Assembly: GCA_019635275.1 (NCBI GenBank)
Contig: JAHBZV010000009.1
Location: forward strand, 1 to 64,000
Source of the DNA: Burkholderiaceae bacterium
GTDB lineage: Bacteria; Pseudomonadota; Gammaproteobacteria; Burkholderiales; Burkholderiaceae_E
Length of the DNA: 64,000 nt
Direction of reading: 5' to 3'
Under the pieces are notes generated by a model. The model was given only the letters and a program-made list of their open reading frames with translations. It was not told where the DNA came from and ran no database searches. Shown one piece after another: positions 44,661 to 52,603 of the stretch (the first letter of the stretch is position 1; each line of letters opens with the position of its first letter). A program made the translations under genes and the position numbers.

Positions 44661-45839
44661 TCAGGCGGTGGCGAAGAGCAGCGACTCGGCGAAGGTCTCG
44701 AGCTGCATCGCCATCTGCTCGAACGACGTCATCTTTTCCTCGAACTCGAGCACCAGGTACTGCACGCCGACGTGGTCCAGGTGCTTCGACCACGCGACCT
44801 GCTCGTCGAGCCCGGGCTCGCAGAACTTCGCCGCGGTGACGATCGCCGCGTCGGCGCGGCTCGAGCGCAGCATCTCCATCAGGTAGCCCTCCTTCGTCTT
44901 GCGCTCGTCGTGCTGGACGGGGCTCGCCGCGGAGCGCTCGACGAAGCTCTCGGCCAGCGCGCGGACCGGGTCGCCGGTTTCGGGCACGTCGGAGGTGATC
45001 CAGCGCAGGCCGACCAGCAGGTCGTCGTCGACGACATAGCAGTTGTCGTCGATCGCCTCGAGCATCTCGAGCGGCGGCTGCTCGCAGAAGCCCCCCACGA
45101 AGACGACGCGCGGCTTGTCCTGCGCCTGGCGGCTGCGCGCCCGGATCGCGGGAATCGCGCGCTCGAGCAGCGCGTTGTGCTCCTCGGCGGGAATGCGCGT
45201 GCGGGCCCGCGCCAGCAGGTACGACTCGGTGCAGCTCAGCTTCCACGGCTCGTCGCGGCGGATCGCATAGAGCTCGCGCAGCAAGGCCCGGTTGCGGTTG
45301 TAGATCCCGATGCTGGCGCGCAGGCGCTCGTCGTCGGACGCGCGGCCGGCCTTCTTCTCCAGCTCGCCGCGCAACCGCTGGTACTCGGCAGCGATGAAGC
45401 GCACCGCGCCCGGCGTGTTGACGTTCTGCGGCAGGTAGAGGATCTGCGCCAGCTGCTCGGGAAAGTTGCGGGCCCAGATGCCGCCCAGGTGCTTGGCCGC
45501 GTCGCAGATCGGATGCGTGACGAACCCCGCGAGGTTCTTCAGCGCGCCGCTCAGGCCCAGCTCGGTGGTCGAGCGGCAGATCGAGCAGACGAACGACCCC
45601 ATGTGGGCGTCGGCGTGCTTGAGCTCGAGCTTGTTGCCGCCGCCGAGAATGCCCACCGGCAGCAGGCCGGCGGAGTGCGCGAGCTCCTCCGGGAAGTACA
45701 CCGGGAAGTGGCCCAGCGTGCCGGTATAGCCGTCCGGCAGCGACGCGTCGTCGGGGACAGGCGCCTGGCGCAGCGCGTTGCAGTGGTCGAGGATCTCGTC
45801 GAGCTCGCTCTCGAGGTCCTTCGGGGATTCGGTCGACAT
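44661..45839 (-). CDS. bzdN: Benzoyl-CoA reductase catalytic subunit BzdN-like
   Basis: A 392-residue subunit of the same D-component superfamily (BcrC/BadD/BzdN). Signature cysteines are in [26 protein letters not shown] and [13 protein letters not shown]. It is the first gene of the operon; GAGGAG precedes ATG 45839, and the FNR box lies about 80 bases upstream. The order bzdN-O-P-Q-ferredoxin is that of Azoarcus-type class I reductases. No dienoyl-CoA hydratase or other ring-opening genes follow here. Confidence 0.92.
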   Translation of the reverse strand: MSTESPKDLESELDEILDHCNALRQAPVPDDASLPDGYTGTLGHFPVYFPEELAHSAGLLPVGILGGGNKLELKHADAHMGSFVCSICRSTTELGLSGALKNLAGFVTHPICDAAKHLGGIWARNFPEQLAQILYLPQNVNTPGAVRFIAAEYQRLRGELEKKAGRASDDERLRASIGIYNRNRALLRELYAIRRDEPWKLSCTESYLLARARTRIPAEEHNALLERAIPAIRARSRQAQDKPRVVFVGGFCEQPPLEMLEAIDDNCYVVDDDLLVGLRWITSDVPETGDPVRALAESFVERSAASPVQHDERKTKEGYLMEMLRSSRADAAIVTAAKFCEPGLDEQVAWSKHLDHVGVQYLVLEFEEKMTSFEQMAMQLETFAESLLFATA

Positions 45840-45914
45840 GGTCGGCTCCTCGCAGGTCTAAATACGCATTCCGGTACTGGAATACATAATTGAGCCGCGA
45901 ACCGACCCCGATCC

Positions 45915-45928
45915 TTGATCCAGATCAA
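45915..45928. promoter_or_regulatory. FNR/Anr/AcpR-type box before the benzoyl-CoA reductase operon
   Basis: TTGAT (45915-45919), four bases CCAG, ATCAA (45924-45928): an exact FNR consensus. Its centre is about 82 bases upstream of the bzdN start. With a centre at -41.5 the transcript would start near 45880, and on the minus strand an ATTATG hexamer lies near -10. Anaerobic activation of the bzd operon by an FNR-family protein (AcpR) is known from Azoarcus. Confidence 0.85.
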
Positions 45929-46044
45929 AGCTTCCTTTTATATCGATCTTTTATTTCGCGCTGCAATGCGCAATGAAGGGCGGGCTCGAACACCGCGGAC
46001 CTGCCCCGGAAATGGCCTCCCGCCTGCCTCGCGGGGCCGTCGCT

Positions 46045-46066
46045 GCGCCGCACCAACGCGCGGCGC
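46045..46066 (-). terminator. Possible hairpin terminator after the HPF gene
   Basis: Arms GCGCCGC (46045-46051) and GCGGCGC (46060-46066) with an eight-base loop, just past the stop of the minus-strand HPF-CSD gene. There is no clear T-run. Confidence 0.4.
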
Positions 46067-46070
46067 GCGC

Positions 46071-46622
46071 TCAGCCGGTCGAGTGCCGGCCGACGCTCAC
46101 GCGCTTGGCCTGCGGCCCCTCTTCGGCGCCGAAGTCCTCGATGAACTGCACCTTCATGCCGGGTTCGAGCGCGTCGAACGAGGGATCGACGACGTTGTCG
46201 GCCGAGAAGTACAACTCGCCGCCGTCGGCCTTCTCGATGAACCCGAAGCGCTCGTCGGCCACCAGCCGGACGACCGTGCCGCGCTGCGGCGTGTCGTGGA
46301 GCTTCACGTCGCCGCGCTGCTGCCGCACCTCGTCCTCGAGCCAGCGCTTGGCGACGTCGAAGGCCTCGCGGATCGCGATGTCGAAGTCCTCGTGGTGCTC
46401 GCGCGTGGTCGCGAACTCGTGGCCCGGAACGTGAAGGTCGAGCCGGACGTTGAAGCGCTGGCCCTGCTGGTGGTGCAGCGCCTCCTTCTCGATCACGACG
46501 CGGCAGCTGATGAGCGCGGGGTAGAACTCCTCGAGCTTGGCGACCTTGCCGCGCACCAGCGTCTCGACCGCATCGGAGTGCGGCATGTGGCGGAACGTGA
46601 CCTGAAGCGGAACCGTAGGCAT
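46071..46622 (-). CDS. Ribosome-hibernation (HPF/RaiA) protein fused to a cold-shock-like domain
   Basis: A 183-residue protein. Residues 1-105 are an HPF/RaiA S30AE-type domain (VTFRHMPHSDAVETLVRGKVAKLEEF, CRVVIEK, FNVRLDLHVPGHEFATT, AIREAFDVAKRWLEDEV). Residues 115-180 are a cold-shock OB fold: GTVVRLVADERFGFIEKADGGELYFSADNV, PGMKVQFIEDFGAEEGPQAKRV. The fusion is known in Proteobacteria and suggests binding to ribosomes or RNA under stress or low oxygen. It is 23 bases downstream of the Zn-ribbon gene, in the same transcription unit. Confidence 0.87.
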   Translation of the reverse strand: MPTVPLQVTFRHMPHSDAVETLVRGKVAKLEEFYPALISCRVVIEKEALHHQQGQRFNVRLDLHVPGHEFATTREHHEDFDIAIREAFDVAKRWLEDEVRQQRGDVKLHDTPQRGTVVRLVADERFGFIEKADGGELYFSADNVVDPSFDALEPGMKVQFIEDFGAEEGPQAKRVSVGRHSTG

Positions 46623-46645
46623 GGATTTCTCCGGAAACAGGGGCT

Positions 46646-47146
46646 TCAGTGCTCGCGCGTCCAGCGGGCGCGGAACAGCTCCTGCTGCTTGTTGTAGTGC
46701 AGGTCGAGCGTGCCCTTCCAGGCGTCGTGCAGGCCGTCGGCGATGCGACGCGCCACGTGCGCGGAGGTGGTCGTGACGACCGTGCCCTCGGGCTGGTCCT
46801 CGATGGCGATGATCCGTTCCATCGGGTGCTCGGCCTTTTCGCGCGCCTCGCAGTTCTTCACGAAGTTGAGCACCTCTTCGCGGTGGCTCGCGAAGAAGCC
46901 GCCTCCGAGCGTGACGTAGCCGACCGGATAGCGGTCGTGCGTGCGACGGCAGGCCGGGCACCGCATCGGGTGCGCGCCCTGCGGCGCGGCGCCCCAGGTC
47001 CAGCGGCCCCCCTGGTAGACGGCGCCGCAATCCGGGCAGGCGGTGGGCTCGGGAAGCTTCTCGCGCGCCTTGTAGGCGTCGTGGATCTGCTCTGCGCGCA
47101 GCTCGTCGCGGCGCTCGGAGCGCTCGTTGCGGTGCGGGTTCTTCAT
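46646..47146 (-). CDS. BCAM0308-type zinc-ribbon protein
   Basis: A 166-residue soluble protein. Two CxxC pairs form a zinc ribbon (ACPDCGAVYQGG and MRCPACRRTHDRYP); the rest contains YVTLGGGFFASHREEVLNFVKNCEAREKAEHPMERI and a basic C-terminus. It resembles Burkholderia BCAM0308, a stress-regulated protein of unknown activity. It is first in a two-gene unit with the HPF-CSD gene. Confidence 0.78.
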   Translation of the reverse strand: MKNPHRNERSERRDELRAEQIHDAYKAREKLPEPTACPDCGAVYQGGRWTWGAAPQGAHPMRCPACRRTHDRYPVGYVTLGGGFFASHREEVLNFVKNCEAREKAEHPMERIIAIEDQPEGTVVTTTSAHVARRIADGLHDAWKGTLDLHYNKQQELFRARWTREH

Positions 47147-47263
47147 CGACCGGCTCCTCGAAACTCGATGGCTCGACGCGGCCAGCACGCCGCGGGAACG
47201 AGAGAATAGCCGCAGCGGCCGCGACACACCTTGCCCGCGATCAACCGCCACCGCGCGCGACGC

Positions 47264-48115
47264 TCAGGGCCACAGCGAATAGCGGTGCGCGCCCGGGCGC
47301 AGCGACCCGATCCGGCGCGCGGCATCCAGCATCACCCGCGCGGCGAAGGTCGCCGCGTCGAAGCGGGCCTCGAGCAGCAGGTTCTGGTGCACGCCGCCGT
47401 GCGCCGTGCCCAGCCGCTCGAGGACGACGCCGCGTGACGCCTGCTCGAGCGCAGCGATGCTGTCCACCGGGAACACCTGCGTCTCCTCGCCGGCGAACAG
47501 CGGATCGCGCGAGAACGCCTCGCGCACCGGCTCGAACGCGGCGCCCTTCCGAAGCTCGACGTAGACGTAGCGCCTGAGCGCGCCCGAGGCGTCGCGCGCC
47601 TCGGTCGACAGCGCGTCGGCGACGCCCGGAACCGACCGGGCCGCCTCCGTGTGGTGCAGGCTCGCGCCCGGCCGATCGCGCGACTCGGTGCGGCCGTCGG
47701 GAATCAGCCACTCGAACGTGCGGCGCAACAGCGGGAACACGCCGGGGTCCCATCCGGCGCCAACGACCGCGACGACCCGGTGGCGAAGCGCCGCCTCGCC
47801 GAGCACGTCGTAATGCGCGGCGAGCGCATGGCCCTCGAGCGCCGCGCACTCGACCAGCGGCGCCCGCTGCTGCAGCAGTTCGAGCGCCACGCCGGTCGCC
47901 GCCCCGGCCGGGACGCACGACAGCGTCGCGTCGGCGGGCGGCAATTCGCGCAGGTGCGCGGCGACCGGTACGCGCGAGAACGGAGCCGGGAGCGAAGCCG
48001 GTGCGTGGCGCACCACCACGCCCGCCAGCTCCAGGTCGTGCGCGAGGAAGGCCGCCTCGGCGCAGGCGCGCCCGAGGCGGCCGAAGCCGACGATCGCGAG
48101 TCGCAGGCGCTTCAC
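47264..48115 (-). CDS. Diaminopimelate-dehydrogenase-like (Ddh family) oxidoreductase
   Basis: A 283-residue NAD(P)-binding protein. The Rossmann start LRLAIVGFGRLGRACAEAAF and the motif VVGAGWDPGVFPLLRRTFEWLIPDG are those of meso-diaminopimelate D-dehydrogenase. The HSDAxRRVxGV motif of Ddh is altered to HHTEAARSVPGV, and the protein is about 40 residues shorter than classical Ddh, so the true substrate may be another D-amino acid or similar compound. Isolated gene. Betaproteobacteria normally make lysine by other routes, so the usual Ddh role is not assumed. Confidence 0.75.
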   Translation of the reverse strand: MKRLRLAIVGFGRLGRACAEAAFLAHDLELAGVVVRHAPASLPAPFSRVPVAAHLRELPPADATLSCVPAGAATGVALELLQQRAPLVECAALEGHALAAHYDVLGEAALRHRVVAVVGAGWDPGVFPLLRRTFEWLIPDGRTESRDRPGASLHHTEAARSVPGVADALSTEARDASGALRRYVYVELRKGAAFEPVREAFSRDPLFAGEETQVFPVDSIAALEQASRGVVLERLGTAHGGVHQNLLLEARFDAATFAARVMLDAARRIGSLRPGAHRYSLWP

Positions 48116-48127
48116 GTGATCGCGGCC

Positions 48128-48207
48128 GTCATCCGGGCCCGTCGAGGATGTCGTTCGTCATCCGGGCCGGCCGAAGATGCCGCCCATCACCCGAGCTTGC
48201 CGAGGAT
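48128..48207. repeat. Degenerate ~29-bp tandem repeat at the end of the GYD gene
   Basis: GTCATCCGGGCC starts at 48128 and again at 48157, followed each time by a similar 11-base end (GTCGAGGATG and GCCGAAGATG). A third, looser copy (48184-48207) is the last 25 bases of the GYD gene. Likely an old slippage duplication of the gene's 3' end. Confidence 0.7.
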
Positions 48208-48480
48208 GGCCGTCATCTCTTCGCGCGAGAACGCGCGCAAGGTCTGGGTGCGAATGTTGCCTGCCGAGCCGATCGCCATCGCGAACGCGGTGGCCGCGCT
48301 CTCGTCCTGCGCGTCGATGATCGTCACCAGGTCGTAGTTGCCGAGCGTCCAGTAGATCTGCGACATCTCGCAGCCGAACTTCCGCGCGGCCTCGCGCACC
48401 GCATCGGCGCGCTTCACGGTGTCCTTGACGTTCCGGATGCCCTGCTCGGTGAAGCTTGCGAGCGCGATGTACTTCGCCAT
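48187..48480 (-). CDS. GYD-domain protein
   Basis: A 97-residue protein with the GYD pattern: MAKYIALASFTEQGIRNVKDTVKRADAVREAARKFG, YWTLGNYDLVTIIDAQDE, then AFAMAIGSAGNIRTQTLRAFSREEM. The family has a ferredoxin-like fold and no known function. ATG 48480 has GAGGAG upstream. Divergent from the FNT-channel gene. Confidence 0.88.
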   Translation of the reverse strand: MAKYIALASFTEQGIRNVKDTVKRADAVREAARKFGCEMSQIYWTLGNYDLVTIIDAQDESAATAFAMAIGSAGNIRTQTLRAFSREEMTAILGKLG

Positions 48481-48523
48481 GATCGATCTCCTCGCGGAGT
48501 GGAGGCCTGGGGAGTTCGTGTGC

Positions 48524-48549
48524 GCCAGCGCCGGCCCCGGGGCGCTGGC
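48524..48549. other. Strong GC inverted repeat between divergent genes
   Basis: Nine-base arms GCCAGCGCC (48524-48532) and GGCGCTGGC (48541-48549) around an eight-base GC loop, in the 254-base gap between the GYD and FNT genes. It could be an operator or a leader hairpin; orientation and role cannot be told from sequence. Confidence 0.5.
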
Positions 48550-48734
48550 CGAACGGTTCTGCGGAACGTGGGAGGAAAACCGGTAACTGTCCGCCCGAAC
48601 CGCGGCAGCGTCAATCGCGCCGACGGCACCGCTACGGCAGCCGCCGGACGCGGCCCGCGTTCGCGTAAGCTTCGTGGCATGCACCACGGACCGACCGCCC
48701 GATTGCGACTCCACCGCACGAGGACCACAGCCTG

Positions 48735-49562
48735 ATGGCCGGCGAGATCTTCGGGTTCGACGCCTTCTCGCCGCGCGAAGTCGCGGCGCGCATCGAGACC
48801 ATCGGCGTGGCCAAGGCGCGGATGCCGCTGCGGACGACGCTGATGCTGGCGGTGCTGGCCGGCGGCTTCATCGGGCTCGGCTCGATCGCTTTCCTGCTGG
48901 TAGCGAGCGACCCGGCCCTTTCCTTCGCCGTCTCGCGCACGCTGGGCGGCGCGGTGTTCTCGCTCGGGCTGATCATGGTCGTCGTCGCCGGCGCAGAGCT
49001 GTTCACCGGCAACAACCTGCTGGCGATGGCCTGGGCCGAAGGCAAGGTGGGGGCGCGCGAGCTGCTGCGCAACTGGATCGTCGTCTGCCTGGGCAACCTC
49101 GCCGGCGCGGGCGCGCTGGCCGCACTGGTGCTGCTCGCCGACACCGCGTCGCTCAATGGCGGGCTGATCGCGCGCAAGGCGGTCGAGGTTGCCGCCGCCA
49201 AGGCGGCCTTGCCCTGGGACGTGGCCTTCGCGCGCGGCGCGCTGTGCAACGTTCTGGTCTGCCTCGCGGTCTGGATGGCGGCCGCCGGGCGCAGTGTGAC
49301 CGACAAGGTGGTCGCGATCGTTCCTCCGATCGCCGCATTCGTCGCGCTCGGTTTCGAGCACTCGATCGCCAACATGTTCTTCTTTCCGCTGGCGATCGGC
49401 CTGCTCGCACTCGATGCGTCGCTGCTCGCGCTGCCCGGCGCCGACGCGATCGGCTGGCTCGCGATGGCGCGCAACCTCGCGCCGGTGATCGCCGGCAACC
49501 TGCTCGGCGGCAGCGTGCTGGTGGCGCTGGTGTACTGGGTGATCTACCGCCGCAAGCCGTGA
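48735..49562 (+). CDS. Formate/nitrite transporter (FNT) family channel
   Basis: A 275-residue, six-helix pentameric anion channel. GAELFTGNNLLAMAWAEGKV carries the FTGN motif of loop 2, RGALCNVLVCLAVWMA the helix-5 motif, and GFEHSIANMFFFPLAI the second His-containing half-helix. Whether it carries formate, nitrite or hydrosulfide cannot be told from the motifs. The downstream sulfur-trafficking genes (on the other strand) make hydrosulfide one option; nitrite or formate fit the anaerobic context. Confidence 0.92.
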   Translation: MAGEIFGFDAFSPREVAARIETIGVAKARMPLRTTLMLAVLAGGFIGLGSIAFLLVASDPALSFAVSRTLGGAVFSLGLIMVVVAGAELFTGNNLLAMAWAEGKVGARELLRNWIVVCLGNLAGAGALAALVLLADTASLNGGLIARKAVEVAAAKAALPWDVAFARGALCNVLVCLAVWMAAAGRSVTDKVVAIVPPIAAFVALGFEHSIANMFFFPLAIGLLALDASLLALPGADAIGWLAMARNLAPVIAGNLLGGSVLVALVYWVIYRRKP

Positions 49563-49582
49563 GCGGGCCGCCTCGCCGCTCA
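49560..49582. terminator. Hairpin built from the two stop codons of convergent genes
   Basis: Seven-base arms TGAGCGG (49560-49566) and CCGCTCA (49576-49582) around a nine-base loop. The arms contain the stop codons of the FNT gene and of the opposing DUF1641 gene. A likely bidirectional terminator, without T-runs. Confidence 0.45.
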
Positions 49583-50374
49583 GCGACCCGCCCGCATCCC
49601 GCTGCGCAACTCCTTGCCGACCTCGAGCAGGAAGCGCAGCGTGTCCTGCGCTTCGGGCTCGCGCATCAGCTGCCACAACCCGCCCACGCCTCCGCGCGAG
49701 GGCGCGGCGCGGCTCGTGCGCTCGGCTGCCGACTCGACGGCCACGAGCATCGCCTGGATCCGTCCCATGCGCTCGGCGAGATCGGGCAGCGCCTCCGAGA
49801 GCCTCTGCAGCGCCCCCGAACTCTCGAGCCGCTCGAGAATGCCGATCACGCGGTCGGCGCCGCCGCGCGCGAAACGGTCGAGCAGCGACAGGCCGTTGCC
49901 GACGGTCTCGGTCAGCCGCCCCACCATTTCGTCGGTGAGCGCGTCCTCGGCCGAGCCGTAGACGCGCGCGAGCTTCACTAGGCGCTGCAGGTCGCCGTTG
50001 TTGACCATCTCGGCGAGCGCCGGGATCGCGCGGTCGAGGCCGGCGCGATTGACCTGGTCCATCAGCGCCATGCCCTCGCCGATCGTCGCCGACAGGCGCC
50101 CCACCATTTCGTCGGTGAGCGAGTCCTGCGCCGAGCTGTAGACGCGCGCGAGCTGCGACAGGCGGTCGAGGTCGCCGTTCTGGACCATCTGCGCGATGGC
50201 CGGGATGGCGCGCGCCAGCCCCGCACGGTTGACCTGGTCGAGCAGGTCCGCGGCTTCGCCCGCGGTGTTCGCGAGGCGCCCGACCATCTCGTCGGTGAGG
50301 GCGTCGCGCGCCGCCGCGACGAGGCGTTCGATCTCCGCGTCGACAGCGCGGGCTTCCCCGGTCTGGGTGTCCAT
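49580..50374 (-). CDS. DUF1641-family protein with three 60-residue repeats
   Basis: A 264-residue helical protein. Three tandem repeats of about 60 residues cover the N-terminal two thirds: each has LTDEMVGRL, a LxDQVNRAGLxRAIPAxAxM (third copy LLDRFARGGADRVIGIL) stretch and LxxLxxLARVYxSA; the matching DNA period is 180 bases. A conserved end, GGVGGLWQLMREPEAQDTLRFLLEVGKEL, matches DUF1641. It shares an operon with SQR-like, TusA and DsrE genes, so it probably assists sulfur transfer or the flavoprotein; mechanism unknown. Confidence 0.87.
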   Translation of the reverse strand: MDTQTGEARAVDAEIERLVAAARDALTDEMVGRLANTAGEAADLLDQVNRAGLARAIPAIAQMVQNGDLDRLSQLARVYSSAQDSLTDEMVGRLSATIGEGMALMDQVNRAGLDRAIPALAEMVNNGDLQRLVKLARVYGSAEDALTDEMVGRLTETVGNGLSLLDRFARGGADRVIGILERLESSGALQRLSEALPDLAERMGRIQAMLVAVESAAERTSRAAPSRGGVGGLWQLMREPEAQDTLRFLLEVGKELRSGMRAGR

Positions 50375-50388
50375 CGTGGATCCTCCGG

Positions 50389-51522
50389 TCAGAGCAAGCC
50401 GCGCGCCGACGTCCAGTACAGCTTGTTGTAGGCCATCTTGAACCAGTGGACGGCCTTCGTCGGCGGCTTCGGATCGGGCGGATTCAGGTAGTCGAACATC
50501 GCGTAGGTGGCGCGGTCTTTCCCGGCCTCGATGAAGCAGAACACCTTGCCGTCGTAGTCGCGCACCGGCGCGCCGAGCTTGACGATCGCGGCGATGTTCT
50601 CGCCGAGCGCCTCCGCCTCGAAGTGCGCGGTCGAGCCCGCCTTGCTGATCGGCAGGTTCGTCGTGTCGCCCAGCACGTAGACGTTCTTGCGGCCCTCCAT
50701 GTTCAGCTGGTGCCGGTGCGTCGGGATGAAGCCGCCGGTGCCGAGGTTGTTCTTCTCGATGACCTCCATGCCGCGATGGGCGGGAATCGAGATCAGCAGG
50801 TCGAACGGCGCCTCGGTGCCCTCCTCGCTGCGCACGACCTTCGCGCTGCCGTCGACTTCCTTGATGTTGAACAGCGTCTCGTAGGTGATGCCCAGCCGCG
50901 TCATCTCGGGCGCCGCCCACTTCGCGACGTTCTCGAGGCTGTGCACGCGGCCGATCGGATACGTGTAGTGCAGCTTCACCTTGTCGAGGAGGCCGCGGTC
51001 CTTGAAGTAGTCGTGCAGCATGAAGGTGATCTCGAGCGGCGCCATCGGGCACTTGTGCGGAACGCCCACTGCGATCACGACGCGGCCGCCTTCGAATTCG
51101 CGCAGCCGCCTGAACATCTTCAGTGCGGTCTCCTCGGTGTAGAAGGTCTCCGAGTTCTCGACGAGGCCCGGAATCAGCTCGGGCACCGGGCGCGAGCCGG
51201 TGGCGATTGCCAGGATGTCGTAGTCGAAGGTGCGACCGCTCTTCGCCTTCACCTGGTTCTGGTCCAGCAGGAACTGCTCGGCAGGGTCGACGAAGAACTC
51301 GATACCGGGCTCGAGCAGGCTCGCCTGGTCGCGGTACAGCTCGTCGGGCGTCACGCGCCCGAACGCGAGGTAGAGGAGCCCGGGCTGGTAGAAGTGTCGC
51401 TCCGACGCCGACAGCATCGTGATCCTCGCCTTGCCCGTCTTGAGCTCGGGCGCCAGCCGCCGCGCGAGGTTGTTGGCCAGGATCGTGCCGCCCATCCCGC
51501 CGCCGATGATCAGGATCCGCAT
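50389..51522 (-). CDS. SQR-like FAD-dependent oxidoreductase
   Basis: A 377-residue flavoprotein of the sulfide:quinone oxidoreductase / NDH-2 superfamily. FAD site ILIIGGGMGGTILANNLARRL, second motif DYDILAIATGSRP, and VYVLGDTTNLPISKAGSTAHFEAEALGENIAA. PHKCPMAPLEITFML holds a single conserved Cys in the place of one redox cysteine of SQR; the others are not evident, so it may be a related enzyme rather than a true SQR. A hydrophobic C-terminal part suggests membrane association. In an operon with TusA, DsrE and DUF1641. Confidence 0.87.
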   Translation of the reverse strand: MRILIIGGGMGGTILANNLARRLAPELKTGKARITMLSASERHFYQPGLLYLAFGRVTPDELYRDQASLLEPGIEFFVDPAEQFLLDQNQVKAKSGRTFDYDILAIATGSRPVPELIPGLVENSETFYTEETALKMFRRLREFEGGRVVIAVGVPHKCPMAPLEITFMLHDYFKDRGLLDKVKLHYTYPIGRVHSLENVAKWAAPEMTRLGITYETLFNIKEVDGSAKVVRSEEGTEAPFDLLISIPAHRGMEVIEKNNLGTGGFIPTHRHQLNMEGRKNVYVLGDTTNLPISKAGSTAHFEAEALGENIAAIVKLGAPVRDYDGKVFCFIEAGKDRATYAMFDYLNPPDPKPPTKAVHWFKMAYNKLYWTSARGLL

Positions 51523-51571
51523 CGCCGTTCTCCCCTTTCGTTGGTAGTCGAACCGCTGCTTCAGTGAATCG

Positions 51572-51802
51572 TCACTTCGCCTTTCTCACCGAGATGTGCC
51601 AGACGCCCGCCTCCTCGCGCGTGCCGAGCAATTCGTGCCCGACCTTGCGGATCCACTCCGGGATGTCGTTGGCCGAACCCTTGTCGCTCGAGAGCACCTC
51701 GAGTTCGTCGCCGACCTGCGCCATCTTCATCCCGGCGATGAGCTCCATCAGGGGGCCGGGACAGAAGCTGCCCCGTGCATCGATCACCTTCTTCTCGGCC
51801 AT
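51572..51802 (-). CDS. TusA-family sulfurtransferase
   Basis: A 76-residue TusA/SirA-like protein with the active CPGP motif (DARGSFCPGPLMELIAGMKM). It carries persulfide sulfur between partners. It lies between the DsrE gene and the SQR-like gene, the usual grouping in sulfur-oxidation or sulfane-sulfur trafficking clusters. Confidence 0.92.
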   Translation of the reverse strand: MAEKKVIDARGSFCPGPLMELIAGMKMAQVGDELEVLSSDKGSANDIPEWIRKVGHELLGTREEAGVWHISVRKAK

Positions 51803-51833
51803 GGCGCCTCCCGCGCTGTGCGTTGACTGCGTT

Positions 51834-52226
51834 TCAGAACGACCAGACCTGCGCGGCGGCCGCGTCGTCGAGGAATCTGGTGAGGCCCAGCGGCTCGGAG
51901 AGCCACGGCTCGAGCGCGTCGGGGGCGAGGCCCAGCACGTCCATCGCCATCGAGCATGGATGGATCTTCGCGTCGCCCAGCGAGACCGCCTGCTCGAACA
52001 TCGTCCTGAACGGCGGCGCCTTCTTCTCGTCGAGGAGCTTGCCGAACGGGCCCTCCGCAGGCGCCGCGTCCTGGTTGCCCTTGACGAAGTACTGCAGCGC
52101 GTTCATCGACAGGAAGACCGTGACGGCGTCGCCGCTGACCGCGCCGACCGCGGCCACCATCGCGGCCATCTGCAAGCGCTCGCGCGAACCCGAGACGACG
52201 ATGATGCTGATCTGCCTGGCTGCCAT
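51834..52226 (-). CDS. DsrE/F/DrsH-family sulfur-relay protein
   Basis: A 130-residue protein: [45 protein letters not shown], and [13 protein letters not shown] with a Cys that may carry persulfide. This is the long DsrE-like (peroxiredoxin-family-named) type found with TusA. ATG 52226 is chosen because the longer open frame continues into unrelated sequence of an apparent pseudogene. First gene of the sulfur operon. Confidence 0.88.
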   Translation of the reverse strand: MAARQISIIVVSGSRERLQMAAMVAAVGAVSGDAVTVFLSMNALQYFVKGNQDAAPAEGPFGKLLDEKKAPPFRTMFEQAVSLGDAKIHPCSMAMDVLGLAPDALEPWLSEPLGLTRFLDDAAAAQVWSF

Positions 52227-52368
52227 GAACGATGCCCCCGGCGTCGACCGGCCTCCGGTTGGAGCGCCGAGAAGGAGAGTATTCGACTTCCGCCTGGTCG
52301 ATGCAAGTCTGGCGCCGGGCCGAGACCGGGACGAATGTCGCGGTGGCGAGCCGCGCCCCGATCGTCGG

Positions 52369-52511
52369 TTACCCGCCGACCTGCTGCACGCGATGCGAAG
52401 CCGCGGGCGCGGGCCAGCCCGCGTCGGCACCGACCCGGGCGATCGCCTCGTTGGATCGAACCAGACCTGCCAGTAGTGGTCGTTGTGCGTGTACGGGCGC
52501 ACCGCGATCGA
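52369..52511 (-). pseudogene. Remnant of the C-terminus of an MscS-family mechanosensitive channel gene
   Basis: Reading the minus strand, [17 protein letters not shown] is followed, one frame over, by [21 protein letters not shown] and a TAA at 52369-52371. Joined, they look like the C-terminal end of an MscS-family protein (the RPY...YWQVYFD...AGYPAP pattern). A stop lies immediately upstream at 52512-52514, and a single-base frameshift is needed near 52452-52458. So about 47 codons of a decayed gene survive in a 377-base gap that otherwise holds no gene. I rely on memory of the family motif only. Confidence 0.45.
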
Positions 52512-52603
52512 TCATCGAATGACGGTAATCAACCCGCAATCGGCCGCCGCGGTCCATGCTGGGCTCGGCGGCGCAGGCCGCTTCGATGCACGTGGAGGTC
52601 GCG

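Noticed and set aside
47231..47244. FNR-like box TTGCC-CGCG-ATCAA upstream of the zinc-ribbon/HPF genes
   Set aside because: Again 8 of 10. Plausible by gene function, but indistinguishable from chance without conservation data.
50389..51522. Calling the flavoprotein a true sulfide:quinone oxidoreductase
   Set aside because: Only one of the conserved redox cysteines is evident, so it is left as SQR-like.
52519..52532. FNR-like box ATGAC-GGTA-ATCAA upstream of the flavodoxin gene
   Set aside because: 8 of 10 matches and it lies just beyond the MscS remnant; not supported enough to list.
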